64,000 nt of DNA from Glossina fuscipes (GCF_014805625.2 NW_023998490.1:713231-777230), one strand, 5' to 3'. Counted from the stretch's first letter, positions 1-14,925 are shown. Notes: generated by a model from the sequence alone, not told the origin. Made by a program: numbers and translations.

Positions 1-119
1 GCAGGAACCCACGTTAAACCCTTGCCACAAATTCTGTATACATGGGCATGGTCAATTTTTACCATTCGGATACCCAAATGCTGCAGCATCGCCCGTAGAA
101 TACGTTTTCAAATTTTTAT

Positions 120-360
120 ACATTCATCTGCCATAGTTTACGAGTAATGAGCAAGAAATGAATTTTTTATTCCCTTCGGAGAACAGAGTTGTTCTCATTT
201 TAAGTGTCGCTGTGCCCGCGTTCTTCCACCGATTTTGCCCATTTTCAATATCAACCTGCTTGCAAGAACTGCCATTGTTTCTGCCGACTTTTAAGTCGAG
301 AGCTTCAATTTTGCAGCATTGCAAACGTTTCGACAAAATGAGGCTACCCTCCATCCCTCG
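120..360 (+). repeat. Dispersed repeat family C copy
   Basis: CCATAGTTTACGAGTAATG, TTATTCCCTTCGGAG, CAATATCAACCTGCTTGCAAG and CTGCCGACTTT match the order of blocks at 46.36-46.54 kb. The short open frames on both strands here are within the repeat. Confidence 0.5.
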
Positions 361-1273
361 TTGATGGGGTATACTACAAAATCAGTTCAAAAAAGAAAAT
401 CGTTTTAGTACCGTTTTCACGGTAGATTGAAAAACGGGCAAATCCACAATACTCCCGCACAATAGTTTCCACAAAGTAAGTTATACGCCACTTAGCTTGA
501 AAGAGCTCACAGAGAAACGTCATATCTTCCTCAATTTATCGTGCATATCAAGTTCGCAAATTGTACATAAACTAGTGGTAGGTTAGAGGTTAGTGCCCAA
601 TATGAACGAACTCCTTCCAAGTCGTTTATATTTTTTTTTGTTTTCATTGTTTGGTTCACATCTTATTAGAAATTGGCAGTAATTTTTCATTTTTCCTGCT
701 AGTACGGTGCGGACAACATATGAGTTTAAGCAGAGAGCTTAGTAACGTTAACCCAGGTGGCTGATTTGACTTAAAATTGTAGCTCGTCTGTCTAAATGAA
801 CCCTGTGTGTTTATGTTAATGCTTAAAGAGGTTAAAGTTGAGTATATAAAAAAAATATAAAAAAAGTTATAAAAAGCAAATGTTAACCAATAAGGTCAGC
901 ATCGAGATTATTTAAGATCACATATCAATTTACTCGAATATTAGTTGATGATATTGACCCCCAGCCAGATGGTAACGTCTGGGCATATGCGTACATATGA
1001 GGATACTAAAAGAATCTTCATAAAATATTTAACCAATTACACTCTGTCAAGCAATTTTATCCTGGAGTTGGGGAACTTTGCGGTTGACGTATACGACACC
1101 TTGTCATGTAAGGTAATAACAAAATATTGTACATACAACGCTCTACTTTGCGTGCAAGTGTGGCTGTGTATGTACATATGTGTTTTATAAAAAGTTATGG
1201 TTGAATTTGCTTAACAATGCGTCCACTTTACCGAAGTAGAAAGCAGAGAGTGATAGACAGAGAGAGAGTGCGC

Positions 1274-1275
<2 letters not shown>

Positions 1276-1321
<46 letters not shown>
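1276..1321 (+). repeat. GA microsatellite
   Basis: There are 23 uninterrupted dinucleotide units, preceded by shorter GA runs from about 1255. The open frame through it codes only for Arg/Glu repeats. Confidence 0.95.
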
Positions 1322-1323
<2 letters not shown>

Positions 1324-1620
1324 AGAGAGTCAAGTCAAGACCCACTTGACCCCATTGGTTTACTTACTATTGAGCTTACTATTTACTAGTCTTTCTTGTT
1401 GTTGCTGTTAAAACAGTGTGCCAGCAATTATTCTAAAATATTTACATTCACAAAAAGGAAAAAAAAAAGTTATTAACATACACTACTCGTCTTTCTCTTA
1501 CTTTCTCCCGCTCGAACACCCTTACTCTCTTCACGTTTAGCACATGCAGTCTCCATTGAATACCTTATAAAATATTTATGAATATTTGTGTGTGCGTATC
1601 GCTCTGTCAGTGTTTGTGTG

Positions 1621-1657
1621 TATGTGTGTGTATGTGTGTGTATGTGTGTGTGTGTGT
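1621..1657 (+). repeat. TATGTGTGTG decamer array
   Basis: Three decamer units of TATGTGTGTG run into a pure GT tract, with looser GT-rich sequence on both sides (1585-1680). Confidence 0.85.
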
Positions 1658-3159
1658 TTGCGCGTTTGTAACGTTTGTGCATGTATCACTTTTGCGTTTT
1701 ATTGCACGGTACTTATAAAGCTAGGCTGCAGCACACAAACGAAGTAAGGGAGGTCGGTGTAAAGTTTTTTCTTTTTTTATGTTTGCTTTTGTTTGAATTA
1801 TGCTAAATTGTTGTATACACTAACCACCAGTCAACCTTATACCCCATTAGCACGTCATGGTTTGGTGGTTTTTTCATTGTGACGATGGGGGTTTAGGTTG
1901 CCAAGTTTATGTACACATTTGTTAAAGAGGTATCGGAGCACATTTCCAGCTATCACCTCTAAAGCATGAAATTAAAAAAAAAAAATCCCCTACTACTGTC
2001 GCTGCTCTTTTCTATTTGCACTTGAAGAAGAAAAAAAGCAACGGCTTGAATACATTAGAATACCGAGAGAGGATGAGCAAGTGAGAGCGGAGAGAAAAGC
2101 TAAAGAATGGAAAAAGAGAACAGCGTAAACAAAAGCCATACTGAACGGAGAACAATGATTTAAAAACAAAAAAAAAACAAAAACGGAAAAGAACAGCTTC
2201 AGTGATGAGCATGACAGCCAAGAAACCTCAATGATGATAATGATGTGAAATGTATTGTTGTCTTCAACGCAAACTGTGCTATATAGCGTACACATATATA
2301 TGTACGTATGCAGGTCGTTGAAGGCAATGTTATCCGTTCGCTTCTTTTTGTTATAACCGCTAACTTAAACAAAAGCAGCAAATGTCAGTTGCATCACACA
2401 ATAAAACACAGCCGCCGAGGTGATAAAAACCTCAATGGAACCATTTGTTTATCGAGACTGAGAGGAAAGACGGAAAGAGGTCTATGGACTCATTTTTTTT
2501 AAATTCATTTTTTTTCTTTTGCGTTTTTTTTCAAGAAATTTTTTATAAATTTTTATTTATTTATTTTTACATCATCTACAGTAAGAGAAATTAAGGACAA
2601 AATGGCTTTGCCAACAACTTGGTAATACTCGACACTTGAATGTAAGAATATTTGATATACTGGAGATTTGAAACTTTGTCGGCCATGCCTGTTCATCTGT
2701 ACGCCCTTATTGCAACACCGAAACGAGCTGTTGTCCGCCCAAATGACGGTAAAACACTAATGCCATCTTACAAATATGATGAGAATTTTAATATATTTCC
2801 TTAATGACGAATATATTTAACGCATCATATAGCAAATATAAGAGATGCTGATTAGAAATTTGATTCAAAAAATTATTCGACTAGAGGAAATGGAAAGTTG
2901 AAAATTTACGTTGAAAATTTACTCGTAAACTTTTTCTATGTCGAGATGTCGTCCAACCAAAGCACAGACTCTTTTCGCCTCCAAAGACCGTAAAGAGTTT
3001 TAAATATTTTGTGTCAGATTCACTTATTTATCCGATTGGTATAAATATTTTTCCCCGTCGACAATTGTCGTAGAAAACCAAACGCTTTTTGATGTAGATT
3101 TTTCTTCTTCTTCTTCTTCGTCTTTTCACACTGTAAGGCTTTATATACGATCCTTGTAA

Positions 3160-3500
3160 AAAAAAAAGATTCTAAGGGTCTACTGAATTGAAATTTTTTT
3201 ATTTTTGTTTCAATATGACCAATCACACAGGGGATGTCCCATATTTGTGTAACACGATGGCCGCCAGAAAGAAGAGAGAAAGGAGAAAGAAATAGAGGAG
3301 TGGTGGTCGCAGCCCAGTGCAAAACAGAAGAATTTCCTTATCCACTAGTTTTCGTAAGTCTGCATAGAGCATTACAAGTTTCTAGAATGGTAACCACTTT
3401 GCCTGCGAAACTTCTTAAGTGTTATACGCCAACCTTGCCGAGACCGAGAGCTGTCCGAAATTTAGCAACAATTAATAATTCATTCCCATTGACAGACCTT
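3160..3500 (+). repeat. Dispersed repeat family B copy
   Basis: The core at 3211-3260 reads CAATATGACCAATCACACAG, GGGATGTC and GTGTAACACGATGG. Similar cores occur at 17841-17890 (TAATATGACTATTCGTTCAG, GGGTTGTCGCC, TGTAACACAGTG), 33060-33094 (GTGTCTCCTGTACGTATAAC) and 55611-55661 (ATAACCAATCACTCAGGGG). All are in the plus orientation and are followed by purine-rich sequence. Open frames here belong to the repeat, not a gene. Confidence 0.5.
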
Positions 3501-4023
3501 TTGCTTTAAGACAGCTAAGTATGAGCCGCTTGACAGCTAAGTATGACTTGCAAGTCTTTCCGGTCAAGATCGCGCTACGCGCGTAATATTTGACGTAGAA
3601 TATCATAATAGAGAACGGGTTGCCTAGTAATAATTTTTCAGAGTATGGTGACTAAATGGTATTATCTCACAACGACGAACGACTTTAAGAAAATGATACA
3701 TTTGATTTTCTTTCCATTTTTTTTTTTTTTTTTTTTGTTAATCTTCTTCCCTATGCCATTGGTCGTGGCTCTTGATACCTTCGAGATACTTTTCAATATT
3801 CATTTTTTTTTTTTCGGAAGAAACATCAAATAAAAAAAGGTACTCACACAATATGCAGCAAGAGAAAGAGAAACATATGAAAATAACAGGAGTTCTTTAC
3901 CATAGTTTGCGACTCTCACACTCTTCACTTCTTTCTCTCTCTCATACTATTCGTAGCATCATTTTGCCGTTACTTTCGTTTTCTCGCTCACAGTGCATTG
4001 TAAACTAAAATATCTACATTGTT

Positions 4024-4035
4024 ATATATACACAC

Positions 4036-4075
<40 letters not shown>
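4024..4075 (+). repeat. TA microsatellite
   Basis: A long pure TA tract is preceded by a CACATATATACA stretch. Confidence 0.9.
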
Positions 4076-4077
<2 letters not shown>

Positions 4078-4581
4078 AGGTTGAATGTGAATGTGCGCGT
4101 TTGCTTGTAGCCATAAAAGTTATAGTTCCGTTTATAATCCCACACACAAGAGCTCACAGAAAAGGAAACACGGATATACAAGCGGATTAGTTTTCTGATT
4201 TATGTACTCGGGTATGACAGGAACACAACAACAACGATTAGCAAGCAAACACAAGCCCATTTTATAGTTGTGCTGCACCTTGTTGTACATAAACACACGG
4301 GGCTATACATTCACACGTACTAATAATATTTTATATACATATATGCGGGGATGCATTCACAGTTGAGAGAGTTCCTTAGGTTAAAATACCTATAGATGAT
4401 ACCTTCCATATGCACAATATAGATACAAAAGGGAAGAAAATTCTCCGATGTCGAAACGATGTGTAACCAAAAGTTAAACGTTTCTCTGTCCTCAATTAAT
4501 GTTAATTGATTTATTTTAGGCATTACGGCATCTCTCTTATAAACATAATACTACGCCATATAAACACGTGAGACAACCCAT

Positions 4582-4612
4582 ACGACACGACGACACAACG
4601 ACACGACGACAC
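4582..4612 (+). repeat. Octamer tandem repeat (RACGACAC)
   Basis: About four units of ACGACAC/GACGACAC/AACGACAC follow one another. It is short and interrupted only at the unit joins. Confidence 0.7.
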
Positions 4613-7600
4613 AGCTGAGCGTCGCCGTTTGTTGGCACGCACAACTCTCTAAAGATATTCTAATTACAGTATTGCTTTTCTGCAAAAGAAAGGAAGACAA
4701 AACGATTATTGGTCATCGTTTTAATATCTTTTTTTTTCAACAGGTATTCGTAGTACTTTCACGATCTCTCAAGATGGGGGATATATTCATTGCCTCACTC
4801 TGTTGGTATGTCTATGAAAAAATTGCTTACGCCCATCTCTCATACCCTTGATATGGGTAACTTTGGTAGGCAAGGTTCAGATAGACAAACGGCGATTAAG
4901 TTTTTTCGACTATATTAGAAGACTTTTCCATCTTACATTACTATGAACAGATTGCGTTTATTTTCAAAGACAATTTGTGAAATTTTGCCAAGAAAGAAAG
5001 TGTTCGACTTTCGGCTAATACTTGTCACTTTTAAAAGTGGAAGCAATTATCAAACAAACCAGACGGCAAATTTTTTTATTTCCACACTTTTTGGTATGAA
5101 GAACAGTAAGGCAGGAAACTCGACTTGCCTTTCGATGTGAAAAACCTAGCAAAACTAGATGTTGCAAAGGATCTGCAAAATTCGTCCTTCATTTTCTCCC
5201 CCGTCTTCCCCCCTCGCGAGATTTTTCTGATAAGGATACCATCACTACGATGGAAAAAAAGCCGTTCGTATCCCAAGTGCGGTAGACTTTAGTTTATTGG
5301 TAGCTATAGTAAGTAAATGCTCAGTCAGTAAACGGACAACACCTATCAAGGAAAACACTAGACTAAGTTCACCGCCTTCTTATCTCTTTCTTTTGCCTCA
5401 CTTCTCTCTGATCGTCGCCGTGTTCCACGAATAGGGAATATCCCATGAGAGACTAGTCCATATTAATGAAAATTAAGAAATATATATATTTATGTATGTA
5501 TGCATACGAAAACTATTCGAAGAAAAATCCTCATATCAAGAACGATTTCGCTTTTTGAAGTAAAATTGTGATAAAAAAACTCGTTATTTTTTTTGTTCCC
5601 CGCTTTGTCTCATTCATCCCTTTTATGTTTTGAAGTTTATATACACTTTCTTTGCTGCTATGCTTCATTTCCTACCTTTCGTAATATAGTGTTTTAGATC
5701 TTCTATTTTCACGAGCGAAAATGAGTGTAACAAAAAAGTACGTAACAAGGAAAACAAATACAATTGGAAACGGACGTACAAGAGTATAAAAAAACGAGTG
5801 TAATGCCCTCTGAAGGAGAACTTACAGATCATGTCTAGAACTATAAGACTATGTCGGTAAATATTTTATTTTCATCATCTTGATTTCTTATCTTACTTGA
5901 AAAGTTCAAGTCAAGTGTGTGTATGTCATCCCACGAACTTATTGCGATGTGATCTATCTTTTAAATATGAGAAGTTCGTTCTTAACTTCGGCTTTTTCAT
6001 TATATTCTCCAGCGAAAATGAGATGAAAATCTCGATTGAAAAACTCGAACCAACAAGCTTTCTACTGAATACCGTTCTAAGCAATATCGGAGATTCTGAA
6101 TAAATCTAGTTTTTTCTTATATTCAGCGACTCATTCGTAGACACAATTAAGCGGAAGGAAAACGAAAAACTTGACCGGAGAGCAAGAATTATTTCAGTCA
6201 TATTTCACTTAAATTTTCGTATGAATATCTTACAAATTCATTAGAAGAAAGTCACACTAGCAACTCCCTGCTTCGATAAGCTGAAGTTTAACTTCAAAGT
6301 ACTGCTGTTCGTTCGCAAACAAAAAGGGGGAATAAAGGCGAATAATCCAATCGAGAAGTCAGAAATTTGCATTAAATTTATTATAGAAATACTTTTCAAT
6401 TAAAAAACAATCCAATCGGAAGAACGAACATGCAGTTCAGATTCAACTACAAACAACAATTAATTGTTCTTGAAAACAAAAAATTCATGAATGAATCATT
6501 CTTTCATTGCACAGACTGCAACTATCTTTCATATTTGTTTCATTGCGAGAATCGAAGACGAGAAATTCTTACCTTTCTATTGCGTTAGGATCTTTGGAAA
6601 ACTTAAATATTTTAAGTATTTCGAACAACATATCATATAGAAGAAGGAGGAGGAATAAATCCGAAATTTTTAGATAACTTTTTTCATAAAATTCATTGTC
6701 AAAAAATCATAATATATTTCCAGGTGTGGTTTCCCATCAATTTTTATTCGCCCTAATCCGGTTATTATTGGTTTTTCAAAAATTTTAAATATAAATACAC
6801 ACATCTATTTATACATACATATATATAAAGCCTTTATGTACATTTTTATATGAATATGCATGTGTATGCATGTGTGTACATTTTATTATACATACATTCA
6901 TATAGATACAAGAGCAAGCGGTGTTTCAAATTTTATTATAGGAATTTTTAGAAACAAATTAAATTTGTTAAAAAAAAAAAAAAGGCAAAAACAACACACA
7001 CATCTGCTACACAAATCGACACAGCAAGTTGCGATAAATGCGACGCTTGAACGAAAAGCTTAGAAAAAGCTGAACACTATACTTTTTTTTTATAAACTTT
7101 CTATCTGAATTAAACTCATTTAATAGAAGGTGTTTTCGCATAAATCCGAGTAATTAAGAATCGAGTCTGAAGTGTAAAAAGCCAATTTTTCAATATGTCC
7201 CGAGCAAAATGCTGTTTATGTTATTATCAGCTTGGATTCTTCCCTAAAATGAAGGGCGCGTTGCGTGCGAGGTTAAGATAACAGCTTGGGACGCCAACTT
7301 ATACTTTGCGATAAAGCTGCCGTGATGTAAAGGCAGACGCCTATTCCGAATAAGGGGTGGGAGAAGTGGGTGACCACATCCACCCTCCCTCCCGACTCTC
7401 TTTGGCAAATTTTCTTATAGGCTTGATGCGAGTCACAGATACGTCTTCGATCACGTTTTTTCATTGAGGCAGAGCAATTACTTCGCCGAATCTCGTTCAA
7501 ATTGTGACTTCATTTTTACGCGATCATTACAAACAAAGAGCTACGATGCAAGAACGTGATATTTGCTGCATTCTACTCTCCAACTGCACCCGGCTTAGAT

Positions 7601-9049
7601 GGGAGAAGAATGTGTATTGTCTTGAAATATGTAGTAAAAAATTTGTTCGCCATTATTGCAAGGATTTCGAAGTGTTTCATTATGCAACCGGTAAGATCTA
7701 CTGACAACTAGATACTGCAAATGACTCAGCACTTATTAAGCACGACCTAGTAAAGAGAATAGTTGCACTTGGGGAAAGGAATCTAGCTACTAACTACTCT
7801 TATATTATCACGTTCCTCGCAATAAGTTTTGGAGCCCATCTCCTATCGGTGCATGAATATGTACCTCCTACTATCCTCATATAATAACTAAATTTATGTG
7901 TCATGCATAACGATATACCATTAGATCGTTTTTGAGAACAAAGTTGAGGACTTTTAAACCCCGAAAGTTTACACAGAAACAACATTTGAATTTTACGCAA
8001 AACAGAGACCATTTCTCATCATCAGCTGGTGAGGTTAACATGTCCTTTGGTAAACTTTCACAATCCATCATTTCAAAGACTTTTGTAATTATAGGCACGT
8101 CCAGGAGTCAGTCTTAAATTCAATAAACTGAAAGTACGATCTTTCTGTTTATTGGTGGCTGGTGATTTGATAATAAAAATATTGGAAAATGCTCAGCTGT
8201 TTTCAAAGTGTCAAATGTATAGGAGAACTTGTCGCGCTCTTTATCAAACGAGAACACACACACTTCCGCATTTAATGTCGACCATCCCTTTGCTAAGACA
8301 TGCTAAATTGCCAAGATGATAAAAAATTTGCTTCAACACTTGTTTTTGCTTTTAAATTTATTTTTTTAATTACTTTTACTTCTCTATTAAATTTTTATTT
8401 TAATTAGTAAACTTTTAGAAAACTTTTCCTCAAAAATAATATCGATTTCGTCAAGCCAAGACAGTGGAGTCTTTTACATGCGTAACTCAATGCTTCATCA
8501 CGTTACCCAGATAAAAAAAAAAAAATGATGACTATTTGCATGGAACAGGTTGAAATGGAATTTCGAATTCCAATTGTTGGAATGGGTTTTCCAAGTTCAT
8601 TTGGAAATGAAGGAAACAAGCGAATTCATTTCTTTTATAGATGTCATAGCGAGTCTATCAAATCTATCAGAGGCCCATAATTAAGATCCAGATGACGCAC
8701 TGCACTCCCCGTAAACTATTGTACATTTTTGTTCGGCATGAATAGCGGAAAGGATTTATTTACCATTCGTTCAACTGCAGGTTCTTTGAAACCACAACAA
8801 CAGTGATTTTCAAAGTCATGTCCACCAAATAAAGATGAGCTATATACGTCTCTTGTTCCTACTAACTTTGGTAGGTACTGGTTTCGTCAGGTTAACATGT
8901 TTAAAAATCAATTAAATTGAAAGGAATTTACCAAAAGTTAATTAAATCTGAACGAATTTGACTGTAACTCTTAAAAATATGTGTGTGTTCCATATCAAAT
9001 TCTTACATCAGCATTCGCATATATTTTACCTTTTGCGCACGTTATGCTA

Positions 9050-9420
9050 AACACTATTCGATAAAACATGTTATATTTTAGTTATGTTATGTTATGTTAT
9101 GTTAAAATAACAGTCTACATATAGCTCGACCATGTTGTCCTTATCTGTTATCCTTTGCGTATGTTCTGCTAAGTTATTCCAGCAAATCATGTTTCGCTTT
9201 AATTATATTATGTTAGAACAATAGCTTATGCATTCCTTGGTTATGTTATCTTAGTCTGCTGTTCGCATATTACGCTAAGCACTTCGAGTACAGGTTAAGT
9301 TAGACATCTTATGTTAAAGCACTACGATATATAGGCAATAGGGAGATGTTATCTTCATTTGTTGTTCTTTAGATATGTTGTACTGTAACTTATGTTATGC
9401 CTTAAACCAGCGAAAATATT
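9050..9420 (+). repeat. Degenerate TTATG/GTTAT repeat region
   Basis: A perfect core of about five GTTAT units lies at 9081-9104. Scattered TTATGTTA variants continue to about 9410 (near 9205, 9240, 9308 and 9390), so a longer array has probably decayed. It is AT-rich and has no coding frame. Confidence 0.55.
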
Positions 9421-12400
9421 TTCTTTTGTGAGTAGTGCAAGGCTTATTTATTATACCTTAATATTATGCTATTGAGTAGCTTATATTTACATAGCATATT
9501 ACATTTAGAGATCTTTGGCATACTTTTCATTAATTTGGAGAGTTATTTATTAAAAAAAAGTAACAACTGCTGGGTATCAAAAAGATTCGATCTAAGCCGA
9601 AAGGAATTCCTTTCTCTTGCTTATTTTTAAGTTTTGTTCCAGTTTTGTTGAAAATGTGTGCATTTGAATGTGTTTAGGTGGGTGTATGTGTTTGCGTACA
9701 CCAGTAGTGAATGTGTTTTAGTCATATATTTATACAATTTATGTACTTGTGTACACATGTACAAGTATGCATCTGCTTGTTTATTATATGCATTTATATA
9801 CGTGCATCGTAGATTTAGTGAACACAAAATTTTTGTTTACGAATCTATGTTTGCATATTTTTACTATGTTTGTATATTCCCGAGCAATACTATCCTATCC
9901 GAGGAATACTGTTTTGTGTACAAGTTGAATAAAAAAACAAAAGAAATACAAACAAGTGTTGATATATTTTGAAAGTATGTGTGCGTGTATGCATTTCGAA
10001 TGGATTTTTATGAAGAGAGAAAAAAATAAAAACACATAAATGAATAAAATAAACTAAAAACTTTTTAAATGAAATTCGAAGCATTTGCAACAAAAAATTC
10101 AATAATAAAAAATCAATATGTTTTTTTTTTTTTTGATCTGTGTTTGCCTGTGTTTTCCAGCTTAGAATTATAAAGCACAACGAAACATGCTTAGAATTTT
10201 TTCTCTTTTTCTTTTTTTTTTTTTCTTCCCACTGACATTTTATGGTATTGAAATATGGTATAAAAATAATTAAATAATCCGCACTGTAGTAATAGAAAGC
10301 AAGTATTTTCAAATGATCGCATTTTTGTGCAGGTGAAGTAAGTCGAGATTTTGAATTTTCAAAAAAGAAAAACATTATTTGAACTGAATACATCAAGAAA
10401 GTTACATTTTCAGTTCGCGTAAGGAATGTGCGTGGGTATGAACTGGTCGTTTGGAACAATAGTTTTTAAATTTTCTTGTCGGTGACTTCGCGCGATATTT
10501 ATGTATAACTGCTACGTATTTAATATTGAAGAGAGTTTGTTTTTAGCGATTGCATTTAAGCACTAATTGCGCTTAGTTTGGCACTAAAGTGCAAGTTTTT
10601 TTTTGATTTATATAAAAATTTCCCATAGGATTGCATGTTACCCTCTTTCGCCACTACTGAAGAGGAGTGTGTGAGCAGATCGCGTCCATTTCCCAACTTG
10701 TTCTCCAAATTAGGGAATTTTTCTATTTCAGTTTCTGCGACCATAGGTTGCCATAGGCAAAATAGAAGACAAGTAGACTTATGCGGCCATGAGAAGTTGG
10801 GAAAATCGATGCAGGCTTTTTGTCGTTTTAAACGCAATACCCAAGACGTTATGAAGGCAAGGACAAATGTAATATACCTCGCCCTGCAAGAATGATTATT
10901 AGAACATCAACTCACCAATTTAAATATTACAATCCTTTTTGGTACAACCACCTTGATTAAAATAACTCAATTTACATATTTACCCATTTATTGGAGAAGG
11001 GAAAACATACACTTTACACTTTTTTTTGCCCACTTGTTGCCCACTTGATCATAGCTTTCTTTTATTATAGAAATTAATTACCCCAGAAATTTGAGGAGCC
11101 TTAATGCATCATATAAGGCGAGCGAGGAAGGCAGCAACGTATCGTACAAAAATTTTTTTCAGTTTTATTTTCATTCGTGATGCCGAAAAAAACATCGAAA
11201 AAGAGAAAAAATATTGATACATTTAATACGCGGCACTTGAGACATTGATGTAAAACCGCAAATAACAGAAGGATAATAAAGTTTAAGAGATAACTTTATT
11301 TATGCACGAAAATAAAACTTCTACTCCATAGAGAGAGAAAAGCGAAAAGTATAAGAAGCGAAAAAGAAAGAAAACAGAAAAAAAACCAATAAAAATAGGT
11401 TAAGAACTACTGAACCCAAGAGTACTGAAGTGAGAATGAGTGCAAGTGAAGGAAGTGCGATTATAATAAACATGTAAAACATTGTTTAATTTTTTAAACC
11501 CTCTAGCTCTTAAGTGACTGTGCTCTCATTACACTTTTTCTTCTTTTTTCTGAGAATGAATAAGGGATATAAAAAAAAAAAAACAATTTTTTTTTTTAAT
11601 TCCTTTAAAAAAAAAATGCGGGACATATTTAGTAGAGTGATAGCGGTTAAGAAATTTGAAAACTTATACCCAGCGCGAGCATATTTGTTGTGCGACATCA
11701 TTAAAAAAAAACGCACGACTTTACACTAATTAAGTGCTCAATTGAGCATTCAATGTTATATTAAATAAATAAAGCAACAACAAGAGTAATAAAAAAACAT
11801 TAGCACACGCCACTTAAAAAGAAAACCAACCCTTAAATGTAAAATTCCCCTTCTGGTCATAATGCAGTAAAACAAAACACAAATGCTACTCATGTATATA
11901 TGCCATCGTTACATTAAACGCTTACAAATCACTTACCATTAAGGGAAGCTAGAAAAAAACATTCAATTGAAATTCCAGTGATTCCCAATACATTTAAAAA
12001 AAAAAATTTTTTTCCTAATGACTATAGCACAAAATATGCTTATAAGCATATAATACTTGATCAAAAAGCATAGTGGAGAACAACATCGCAAACGAACGCA
12101 AAGATCGCCGTAAGCCAACCAACGTTCACTTTGAAGTTCTTAGCTACAACACGATTGCACTTGGCTTGCGTTTAGAAAGCGTGCATTGTGGCCGAGGATC
12201 ACTAATGCAATTAAAATGAGCGTGAAATGCTTTAAGCACCACATAGGAATGTAAAGGGTGTGTCATTTAAATGTTGAATTAAATGTGAGGAGACTTTTAA
12301 TAGGATCGCTTAACCTTTTTTATGTCCAGTATAATGATTATATTATCACATATCTATGGACTGCTATTAAGTACCCTACTTGACGTCGCTTGATATAATT

Positions 12401-14313
12401 TTGAAATAATTTTTTAGATAGGAAGTGGTCCAGAAAGTGATCCGATCCGAACCACTAACAGTAGAGTTCGTCCTCAGGCTAAAATTTATCGATGTAGCAG
12501 ATTTCATCTGATTATCTCAAAACTTGCGAAACGCAAGAAAACAAAATAAACCGACGGACTGACGGACAGACAAACTGTTTCAGATGCGTTTTCCGAATCT
12601 ATCGATATTAAAAAAGGTAGATCTACCTCAAATTCTTCTGGGTACTACATACATATGCACAAACTTAATATTCTTTTCCTCTACAAGTGGTGTACGGTAT
12701 AACAAACAAATCATCAAAGGTTAAGAAAAAGTTGATTTGCTGATGCACGTTCTGATTAAAGCCCGTTCTGTTCGTACCGCTTTCCCAAATTTGGGGTCGA
12801 TTGAGCCCTTTCTGCTCAGCATACAAGATTCCTTTCCGACTGTGTAATTATGAGTCATTCATTTTAACATTATGACACCTAACTCAATATTTGTAATATT
12901 TTTTTATACTCTACATTATCTGGGTATATTAAGCTTGTGCGGACGGTTATGATATCCAGAAAAACTGGGGATGGAACCACATTTTATCGATCGATTCGGA
13001 TTCATTCCCTCAATAGATCTAAACTTATTTGTCTGTGTGTCCGTCCTGCCGCAATTTTTGAGGTATTTTGATGGAACTTCTTAATTAAAATGCGTTCATA
13101 TAATAAGAGTTTGAGATAAAAATTAGCCCTCCCGAATTTTGAACACGTAGCTATATTACCCAGCCCATACATGTGTTCTAACGAAAAATAAGCTTTAGGC
13201 ATATTTTTTAATGCTTCGTAATGCAAATTGTTCCTTTCGCAGCAAACTCGGATCTCATAGATCTTTTTTTTAAGCCCCATCACATATAGGAGCTCTCATG
13301 AAAGCAAACCATTCTATGACGACAAAGCCTAATTTGCGGGCTTTAAACATTTGGAAAATAATAAGGCAAGTATCGTAAACTATAAATTTTTAATTTAAGT
13401 TCAAAGAATCCTCCAAGGTTCAATGTGCTCGGATTTGGGGGCAAAATTAACGTTTAGAGACAATTTGAACTTATTTAAGAGAATTTTCTTGCATGCCGAA
13501 CAAGAAGTAAACCTTTCCTTACCTACGCTAAAATATTTAATTTGATCAAGAAGCAGCAAGTTCTTTGATAAAAAAAAGTTGAATTTACTAATCTTGGACA
13601 ACATCGGTTTTGGTTTTGTAGCCTTGCTCCGTCCAAGATATCGCAGCAAGAGGAATAAGCCTTTATATGGCAAAAAGAATTAATTTTTACTATTTAATAA
13701 TGAAAATAGGTAAAGAATTATATAAAGCGATATCGTGTACAGTATTTAATGGTGAATCTTGTCCCACTTACAACGTTTTAACTTTCTTCATTTCGTACAA
13801 CACGGCTTTTTAGCCTGTCTTGATTAAATGGTTAAGGTAAATTGTCAAACGGGATGCTAATAAAGGGGCATTATATCTGCAGGCAACCATTATCTAGACT
13901 TCTATTTATGGCACTGATAGTAGACATAATTTGTGTGGGCGCCTTTAATGCCTTATTATACATATGTTATATAAATAATAAATAATCCGATATTCACTTG
14001 ACGTTACGTGTCACCTGCAGCCCTAGTCTCTAGGAAGGAGACGTTAAAAGTCAAGACCATTATCTACAACGCTTTCTCGAACTTTTTGTCTCACACGAAC
14101 TCGGCTCTTATAACTAAATTTAATCTTTGAAAATTGACTAAAATATATGATAATTACTTTGATTATTGTTGGTGCCGTTACTGTCTGCTGTTATCTAAGA
14201 CTAGTTTTAATTGAAAACTAAAATATCCGCCCAGAAGAAATTAATAATATTTTAACAGTAATATTTACATCGTCAAAGTAAAGCAACCAATATACGTATG
14301 TGGCTAAGCAAAG

Positions 14314-14354
14314 TATATATATATATATGTATATATATGTATATATATGTATGT
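14314..14354 (+). repeat. ATATATATGT decamer array
   Basis: A TA tract leads into three units of ATATATATGT ending ATGTATTG. It may form a hairpin, as it is nearly self-complementary. Confidence 0.85.
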
Positions 14355-14570
14355 ATTGTAAAGTGTAAACATTCCCGCCTTCTTATTCCAACATATATAA
14401 AAAGCATATATATTAAGTAATGTGAATATATTTGTATTCATATATATATATATAAATTTTAAAAAAAAAAAACAAAAAAAACTAGAAGCAAAACTATAAA
14501 CAGCAAATAACATAACAACACCATAAAGTATGCAAAGCATAATGTGTACATATTCGGAGTCAGTTATTTA

Positions 14571-14595
14571 CACACACACACACACGCACACACAT
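14571..14595 (+). repeat. CA microsatellite
   Basis: A CA tract with one G interruption. The CA-rich sequence continues loosely to 14690. Confidence 0.9.
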
Positions 14596-14925
14596 ACTCC
14601 CTTACACTCCGTTATTCTCTATTTCTACAGCTATGTCTATATGTTTATACTGTATTATGTGTATTTTACACTTTTACAAACACACACATATAGGTTTATC
14701 TACCTATATGTATGCAATCACTACATTCACAGCAACAAATATATTCAGTAAAGTGCATAGACATGACTTTACAAACAGCCACAAGAGATATGAGAAAATA
14801 AAAAAAAAATAAAAATAAAAAAAAAAAGAAATGAAAATAAACAGTAAAATAAAAACGAAACGGAAAATAACAACAAACACACAGGAACATGAATCGTCAT
14901 CATAAAAGTCGCATGCCCAACTACA

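Larger units (their letters stand above)
1..9050. other. Repeat-rich non-coding DNA, no supported gene
   Basis: This stretch contains a family C repeat copy (about 120-360), a GA microsatellite (1276-1321), a GT-rich decamer array (1621-1657), a TA tract (4024-4075), a short octamer repeat (4582-4612) and a family B copy (core 3211-3260). Open frames are short, low-complexity or stop-rich in context. No splice-supported exon is visible. Confidence 0.6.

Noticed and set aside
9890..10459. 189-codon minus-strand frame
   Set aside because: It is rich in Phe/Lys from A/T runs with His-Thr repeats, without domain similarity or coding-type codon use.
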